The notes below the pieces were generated by a model. The model had not been told where the DNA came from, did no database searches, and was given only the letters and a program-made list of their open reading frames with translations. Of a DNA stretch of 64,000 nucleotides, positions 57,683-64,000 are shown piece by piece. The first letter of the stretch is position 1; the number at the start of each line of letters is the position of its first letter. A program made the position numbers and the translations under genes. Source of the DNA: Mesorhabditis belari (Eukaryota > Nematoda > Chromadorea > Rhabditida > Rhabditidae); NCBI GenBank assembly GCA_958450365.1, contig CAUEEP010000758.1, forward strand, positions 1,820,565-1,884,564. Reading direction: 5' to 3'.

Positions 57683-60600
57683 ATGCTGGCTTATATTCTA
57701 CTCGGTGGACTTTATTTCTTCGGTGTTACGGTAGCACAAGAACCAATTCCGAAAGATCGCGATTTGGAGCTGCAATTCGTGCAAGTGGTGAGTGCAGCTT
57801 GTAAAAATTTCGCAAAACACTTTTACGTTTTGTAATTTAATTATTTTTGTCTCTTGACTAGCCAATCGAACTCTCACATACAGTGGTCCACAAAAGTAAT
57901 GCCCCATTGCCATCCAACTGTATGTTTGGTAAGGAAATCTTGCAAAATCAACATTTCAGAAAAAGAGTAGGGTATTTTTATCTACCTATAAGACTCGACT
58001 TTTCAAGAATATAAGATTTATCCGTATACATTACATACAAATTAAAGTACAAAACAAAAACAATAAGCTACTTGAAAATTAGCTCCACAAAAGTAATGCC
58101 CCATTTGCAAAGAATTAACACAATTTTTTAAAATCAATACTTGGTTGGTCCTCCTTTTGCTTTTATTACTTCATTGAGTCGATTCGGCATGGAATCCACG
58201 AGATTCTTTAAAAGACTTTGGGGGATGGTGGCCCAGAGACGTTGAATGTGAACCCATAAGGCAGCTTTCGAATCGAATTTCTTTCCCTTGAGTCGTGACT
58301 TCACAAATGACCAGAGATGCTCGATAACATTGATATCCGGTGAGTAGGGAGGCGGATTGATCTATTTAATTCGACTTGCCGCAAACCAGCCCGGAAGTCG
58401 TGCTCGTGTACCATTTTGAAGAGTCACCACCGTTCTCACCGTTCATGAGCCTTGACTTGTGTTTCGGGTCGTTGTCCTGGTAGAGCATCCATCCATGAGG
58501 CATCGTCTGTGTGGCAAAAGGCAGCATTTGGGTCTCCATAATGTTCTTGTAAGCCACAGCATTCATCGTTGAGTTGACGTGAACTAATGGACCTAATGAA
58601 GTTCGTGACATCGCTCCTAAAGAAAAACAGTCAGGTGACAAAATACTAAAAAGGCTCTTACCCCAACACATTATGTTGCCTCCATTGAATTTCACCGTAG
58701 GCCGAATGAACTTGAGTGTGTATCGCTTTCCAGTCGGCCGCCGAATAAGATGGTTTCCGTCCGCGTGAAATAAATTGATTTTTGTCTCATCGGTAAATAG
58801 CACTTTCGCCCAATCACTTATTGTCCAACTTCGGTAGGTCCGTGCAAAGTCAAGGCGCTGCTTCCGGTGTTTAGAATTCATCAGAGGTTTAGGGGCAGCC
58901 TTTCTTGCATATAATCCAGCTTGATTTAATCGTCGTCTGATCGTTTCCGGCGATACAACTTTGTTAAATTGATCCCTCATCATTTGGCTTCCATCGGTTG
59001 ATGTTTTGTTCGGATCGTTTTTCACCATTTGGATCACGGCTTCTTTTATGGTTGTGATTGGTCGTCGGCCACTCTTGAGGCCTTGATGAAGGTTTTTCCC
59101 GGCTTTTGATTGAGAAAAAATGCGGCGCACTGTCCATATCGAGCAATTGAAGAGGTTGGCCACATCCTTCTCTCACACTCCCGCATCCCATTTTCCCGGG
59201 CCTTAGCGATTTGGAGCTTCTTCGGAGTGTCAAGATTTTTCATGTCAGGAATCTAAATAATACAATAGAATACATTTAATGTTCATAGAAGGAGAAACAA
59301 AAAGAATAATCATGAAAACGATCAATGGGGCATTACTTTTGTGGACCACTGTACCTAGAATTGAGCAAAAAGTTTTCCTATTTTTGCAGTAAGTCGAACG
59401 GAAAGTGATCTGGCTTGCAAAGTCTTTTTCATTCAATTCATGCAATGTATTGAATAATTCAGGAATTGATAACCTACAGTCATGTGCAAAAGTCTTTTCA
59501 CACTCAATTTTCTAAAAAGTTTCATCAATCTTCTTTGATAAAGTTCATGGCTATCTTTAAACTATTAATAGTTTTAGTCACACAAATATATGTGCAATTT
59601 ATTTACACAAACGTTAGCGCTATACAACACTTATTCACCGAGAAAAAATATAATTCTCATAACACCCTTGAAAATCGTGGTGCAAAAGTCTTTTCACACT
59701 TGCAAAAATTTTTACTATTTTCGTTCGCTTCGTATTTACTGTCCTCATAGGCTTGCAAGCAGGTCTTTTAGTATATAATGCCGCTTGAAGCAAGCGTCGA
59801 CGCAAAGTCCGGCGGGAAATACTCTTGTTTGAATTTATATTTTTTTCTCGGTGAATAAGTGTTGTATGGCGATAAAGTTTGTGTAAATAAATTGTACATA
59901 TATATGTTTAACTAAAACTATTAATAGCTTAAAGATCGCCATGAATTAGTCTTGTAGAGCTCTATACGATGGCTGAAAAGTTCAGATTTGGCGTCACGGC
60001 GATCGATCACCGACACGAACATGTCCCACCGATCCAACACAAGAAGAGCAATGGACTTTCGGTGGTGGAGGATGGGGACAACTATCACCGGTGAGTGAAC
60101 TCTTTAAATTATTGTTTTATCAAGAAGTGACAAATAATTTTAAATCCTGTTTTGAAAGCAAAAGGCTCGTACCTAAAGCCAGTTTTGTGGGTAAGTTTCT
60201 TAAAAAGCATAATGTGACAAGGGAAAAGTTTGTGCTCTGCATTCAATCGAAACTCTAAATGATGTGGAATGAGTTCTAACCTGTACCCAGCTCCTAAAAC
60301 TATTAGGTTGTCAAGTTATAAATGCGCGTTTTTAAGATAACAACTCTTTATTTTAAAACCAACAGTTTAGCAGCTCAATCAACAATATATTCACCATTTG
60401 TTAACAATATTTGTTTCCATCTTCCATGCAAAGAATGAATTCCCTGGGCGTAAAAATTGGCTTGTTGGAAGGCAAAGAAGTCGGCTAACCATTTTTCGAC
60501 CTCTTGAACATCTTTGAACCTGTTTCCAGCCAAATGATTTCGCATTGAGCGAAATAAAGGGTAATCCGAAAGAGAAATATCCGGAGAATATGGCGGATGC

Positions 60601-63225
60601 GGGAGAGTTTCCCAGCCCAACTCTTCGAGTTTTTTCTGAACAATCTTTGCAACGTGTGGCCGGCGTTATCTGGAATGAACTTTATGTTTGAAGGATCAAG
60701 GCCTTTTTGTAGCAATACATTGTTCACTCGTTCCAGTTGTTGTGCATACGTTTTACCCGTGATTGTTTGTCCAGGTTTAAGCAGCTCAAAATAAACAATG
60801 CCTTGGGAATTCCACCAGACACTAAGCATTACTTTCTTGCCATGGAAGTCGGGTTTTGATGTTGGTATTGGCTCCTCACCAGGTTCTAGCCATTGCCGTT
60901 TCCGTGTAGAATTATCATATTGAATCCATTTTTCATCGCAAGTAAGGATTTCATCGTAAAACCCAGTATTTTTTGCCAAACGAAGAAGAATACCCGCCAT
61001 AGTGACACGAGTAGCTTTATTGGCATTGCTGAGAAGATGAGGAACCCATTTCCCTTGTCGGCTTGTTTTCCCCAATTGATTTAAATGCTCGGAAATTGTT
61101 TGAGGGCTTACTCTAAATATTTCTGCAAGTTCACGTGTAGTTTGTCTAGGATCCATTTCTATCGCCTGCTTCAGTACTGCATTATCGATCGCAGGAGGTC
61201 GTCGTTGGTGGTCTTCGTCTTCCAAAGATTCATTTCCGTCTCGAAATCGTTGAAACCATCGGCGACACTGGCTTTCCGAAATAGCATCTTCGCCAAATAC
61301 TTTGCAGAGATCTCGATGGGATTCAACGGCATTTTTGCTCAATTTGAAGCCAAACCAAAGACTGGCACGAAGACGAAACTTCGTCTCGGTCATCTAAACA
61401 CGGAAATTAAATCAAAAATGAATTGGTTTAACGTCAAAAACACGAAAAGTTGTAATAAATAAGAAATCTTGAACAGCAGATAGAGAATAGGGTTTGATAA
61501 AATTGGATAGCCCTAAGCTACGCTGTTCAAGAGCAGGCGCGCATTCATAACTGGACAACCTAATACATTGCACAAATGTGTATGAGTATAATTTGAATGC
61601 AGTAGCCTTTTATTGGTTTTCAGCTGGGTATGCAAATGCACGTGCAACTTGGTCGAAAGCTTCGAAGACGATACGTTGAGACGGGATTCTTGAACGAGAG
61701 ATATAGGGCTAATGAGGTTAGAATTAAAAAACAAAGTTAATAATTTCTAATTGATTTTAGGTTTACTTCCGGTCCACCGACGTGAATCGAACGCTTTTGT
61801 CGGCTGTTTGCAATACAATTGGTGAGTGAGGAAAAAACGAGAACTTTTCTAACTTCAGCTTCACTTATCCACAAACAGCAAACTAGCATAAAAAGTGCTG
61901 CTTTTCAAGAGTATATTTCGAAAACGAAGAGCCAATTCAGGTATGTATGGCCAGGGCTCAGCGACACTTGGAGAGGATGTGCCAAAGCTGAAGGGAAACG
62001 AGGATTACAATTGGCCGGCTGGATTCGTTCCGATTCCCATTCACACAATCAATGATGATTATGACTATGTATGAAATTATGGAGATTAGAGAATCGTTCA
62101 ACTTTTGAAAACTACCGTTACTTCTAACTAATCTTATCCCAAGGACTTTTGTTATTTATTTCGCAAAAAGTTCCGGTAACTTGGTACTAGTTTTCAAGAG
62201 GAGATTCAGGGCTATCGAATGATTAAAATAGTCTAGTTTATCTTTGAATCTTCACCAAGTTATCAGTAAAAACAGTTAACGACTCAAAATGCCGGCGTTC
62301 AAAATGTGTTAAAGTAACTTTTCTTTTTTAGTGGGGAAATCCGCACATGATCTGCCCTCGTCAACTCAAAGTGTGGGCTCTTGCTCAGCAGAGTAAAGAA
62401 ATTCAAGCACTGTTGGCTCTGAATACGGTATTTTGAGTCACATTTTAGAGTTTAATGTTTTGAGTAGACTAAACACGTGTTCGACATTTTGAAACAACAG
62501 TGCAACAAAACCTACGATTTGGGTTCACTCTGGGAGGTGGTCGACGCGTTTTTCATCGAGGTTCAGAGATTTTGAAAATTTTCTAAAGTCCAAGTATGCA
62601 AATGTGCTACGGTATATCTTTCTTCCTTCCTTTCTTCTTCCCCCTTGTTTTTCCCTCTTTCTCTTGGCAAGTTGAGGTACCGAATCGCTCAGTGGTTAGA
62701 GCAATTGCCAGGAAAGCAGTTCGACGGTTTAATCCCCTTTTCGGAAATCTACTTTTTCTTGTCAATTCCTTTACTTCTTTATTACTGTCTGTAGGTATTA
62801 CGAAGTCATTGGTATTTCTACTTTTTCCAGAGAGCCTACAACATTTCGAATCCGGGATGGATGACGGATGATTTGTACAATCTAGCCTTCAAACTCAATC
62901 AACAGGCACAAGACTTTGTGAATGGAATCAGTAAGAGCAACTTTTTCTTTAGCTCAAAGTTTATTAAGCAAAGGCAAGCTGTTGGTTTGACCATGAGTCA
63001 ACTTTGGTCTCTTGTTTCACTTCAGTGTATCTGCCTCAATTACTTTTGATTGAACTTTTTCTTTTCATTTAAACAGTTTTTGCAAACATTCAGCGGCATA
63101 CTGTAGCCAGGAATTGATTGTAACTTTAAAATATAATATTAGGAATTTAGATCTTTCCCCAGTAAATGGTTTTGATGTGTCGAAAGAGATGCAACGAATC
63201 CGCTCCGGATCGATGCTCGGCCTTT
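57683..63225 (+). CDS. Histidine acid phosphatase, unit 2, 5' nine exons (cut by window end)
   Basis: Exons: 57683-57787, 59986-60090, 61624-61716, 61761-61821, 61941-62068, 62332-62427, 62467-62559, 62831-62930 and 63163-63225. They correspond one to one with the unit-1 gene and have the same lengths. Differences are a few substitutions, for example GNPD to GNPH in exon 6. The signal peptide, RHGDRSP, VYFRSTDVNRT and RIRSGSML motifs are all kept. Exons 10 to 15, with the catalytic HD motif and the membrane anchor, would lie beyond the right edge, after a Tc3-like element that begins at 63284 in intron 9. Introns 1 and 2 hold Tc1-like and mariner insertions, yet no exon is damaged in the visible part. 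Confidence 0.87.
57881..59351 (-). mobile_element. Tc1-like DNA transposon, nearly intact transposase with intron
   Basis: CAGTGGTCCACAAAAGTAAT and its inverse complement bound 1471 bp, flanked by TA. On the minus strand the transposase starts near 59243 (MKNLDTPKKLQIAKARENGM), shifts frame near 59175, then reads VANLFNCSIWTVRRIF (helix-turn-helix), FTDETKINLF, an intron (GTAAGAG...TTTCTTTAG, about 58620-58665), YQDNDPKHKS, and, after a further frame disturbance near 58390, PPPYSPDINVIEHLW, ending at 58134. All three DD34E acidic residues are kept. Unit 1 has the uninterrupted site CTCTCACATACCTAGAATTG, so the insertion followed the duplication and is the youngest here. Confidence 0.92.
59477..59945. 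mobile_element. Internally deleted copy of the unit-1 Tc1-like element
   Basis: Left end CAGTCATGTGCAAAAGTC is intact and about 200 bp of inverted repeat follow. Most of the interior is gone; the right repeat stops at GATCGCCATGAA and its last about 65 bases plus adjacent host sequence are missing. It occupies the same intron position as 47907-49505. Confidence 0.85.
60303..61563 (-). mobile_element. Mariner transposon with near-complete transposase
   Basis: TTAGGTTGTCAAGTTATAAA and the inverse of TTAGGTTGTCCAGTTATGAA bound 1261 bp, flanked by TA. The minus-strand transposase runs from 61393 to 60375, about 340 codons with a single frameshift near 60640. The N-terminus has RASLWFGFKLSKNAVES and a second helix-turn-helix (AEIFRVSPQTISEHLNQLGK). 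Catalytic motifs are LTCDEKW, IPDNAGHT and YSPDISLSDYPLF, the mariner D,D34D arrangement. One base corrects the frame, so it is either recently dead or misread. The termini match the MITEs at 11.5 and 44.4 kb. Confidence 0.93.
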
Positions 63226-63283
63226 GTGGGTGCAATTTAAAACGCATGAATTTATTTAAGAAAAAAAGTTTAGAAAACAGCTA

Positions 63284-64000
63284 CAGTGCGTTTCAAATTC
63301 TTAAACGAACCCTCTAAAATAGCGAATTTTGCATTTTGACCACCGCTACAACTATTAATCTTTTTCTATTAGAAAGAGCATGTCTGAAACCCTAAAAAAC
63401 ACGAAAAATAAGCATACTGTCGAAAATAAAAATTTTCAAAACAGAAACTTTTTGCTAAATCAACCGTTTCAAATTCTTAAACGCACTATGAAAGTATTTT
63501 TATTTATCGACAGAAATTAACAATCAAAGGTAAAAAATCAAAACTAATAATCTGTACACGCACCAGAACGATTAACTACTTGAAAAAGGCGGTCTGGCAT
63601 TGAGTTGATGAGGTTTTGAAAAGCAAAGACGTCGAGATAGCTTCAGGCCAAACGGATCGCTGTTTTAAGTACAAAATACGTCTTGAAACTGACGATGATT
63701 TTTGTATGCAGCTTGGACAAGTATTCGGCATAAATTCCCTATCGGATTGGGAGATCGAGCGGGTCAGTCCAAAGTTGCAATGTTGTTGTTGTTCAGCCAG
63801 TCTCGGGTGTCTCCGGCGGTGAATTGACGCGTTGTCGTATTGAAACAAATCGGGAACGGTTGGATTTAGGAGCAAAAACGGCAACAAGCAACTTTTCAAG
63901 ATATCTATCGAGTCATCCGATCCGAAACCATCTTCAGAGTGACCGTTCCATCAGCACAAAAGGCGGCCCAAACCATCACAGAACCACCGCCAAAGTTTCG
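63284..64000 (-). mobile_element. Tc3-like DNA transposon, cut by window end
   Basis: CAGTGCGTTTCAAATTCTTA preceded by TA opens the element, with a subterminal copy of the same motif inverted near 63468-63495. On the minus strand, in different frames, NFGGGSVMVWAAF, YDNASIH, DWLNNNNIATLDWPARSPN, LINSMPDRLFQVVN are recognisable parts of a Tc1/Tc3 transposase C-terminus. Several frame changes and stops make it inactive. The other end lies beyond the window. Confidence 0.8.

Overview
The window is nuclear DNA of a nematode, most likely a free-living rhabditid. It is AT-rich, and genes are split into small exons with GTRAG donors and TTTTAG/TTTCAG acceptors. Gene families are worm-typical: a CHK kinase-like protein, a Str-superfamily chemoreceptor, a galectin and membrane-anchored histidine acid phosphatases. 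There is a TTAGGC-type telomeric block, and 19 bases are identical to the SL1 spliced leader. No bacterial-style operon, CRISPR array or rRNA was seen. Gene models were built by hand by matching reading frame and splice phase exon by exon; coordinates may be off by a base or two.

Layout. 0-2.4 kb: the 3' end of a + strand gene entering from the left edge, then a minus-strand predicted membrane protein. 2.4-8.4 kb: no gene found, only repeats and an SL1-like fragment. 8.4-9.8 kb: a polytopic membrane protein with two frame breaks and a beta-tubulin pseudogene. 10-19.5 kb: a small secreted protein (11.3-13.6 kb, minus) among MITEs, foldbacks, a 9 x 19 bp minisatellite and a LINE tail with target-site duplication. 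19.5-25.7 kb: a 14-exon CHK kinase-like gene. 26.4-28.7 kb: a six-exon chemoreceptor with telomeric repeats in an intron. 29.7-32.6 kb: a 2.9 kb GC-rich minisatellite open in all six frames. 32.9-34.6 kb: partial copies of the kinase gene's 3' end. 35-39.2 kb: a galectin-like gene with a possible membrane anchor. 35.2-41.4 kb: five tRNA-Asp(GTC) genes in an inverted arrangement. 40.1-45.8 kb: a 14-exon Thr/Pro/Ser-rich secreted protein (minus). 46.5-64 kb: a tandem segmental duplication, each unit carrying a histidine acid phosphatase gene; unit 1 is complete and unit 2 is cut by the window end.

Transposons sit mostly inside introns. The two phosphatase units act as a natural clock: the 1.6 kb Tc1-like element with CAGTCATGTGCAAAAG ends and a mariner were present before the duplication, while another Tc1-like element inserted only into unit 2, leaving its empty TA site visible in unit 1. 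Several gene models fail only by one base at a homopolymer run, which could be decay or consensus error.
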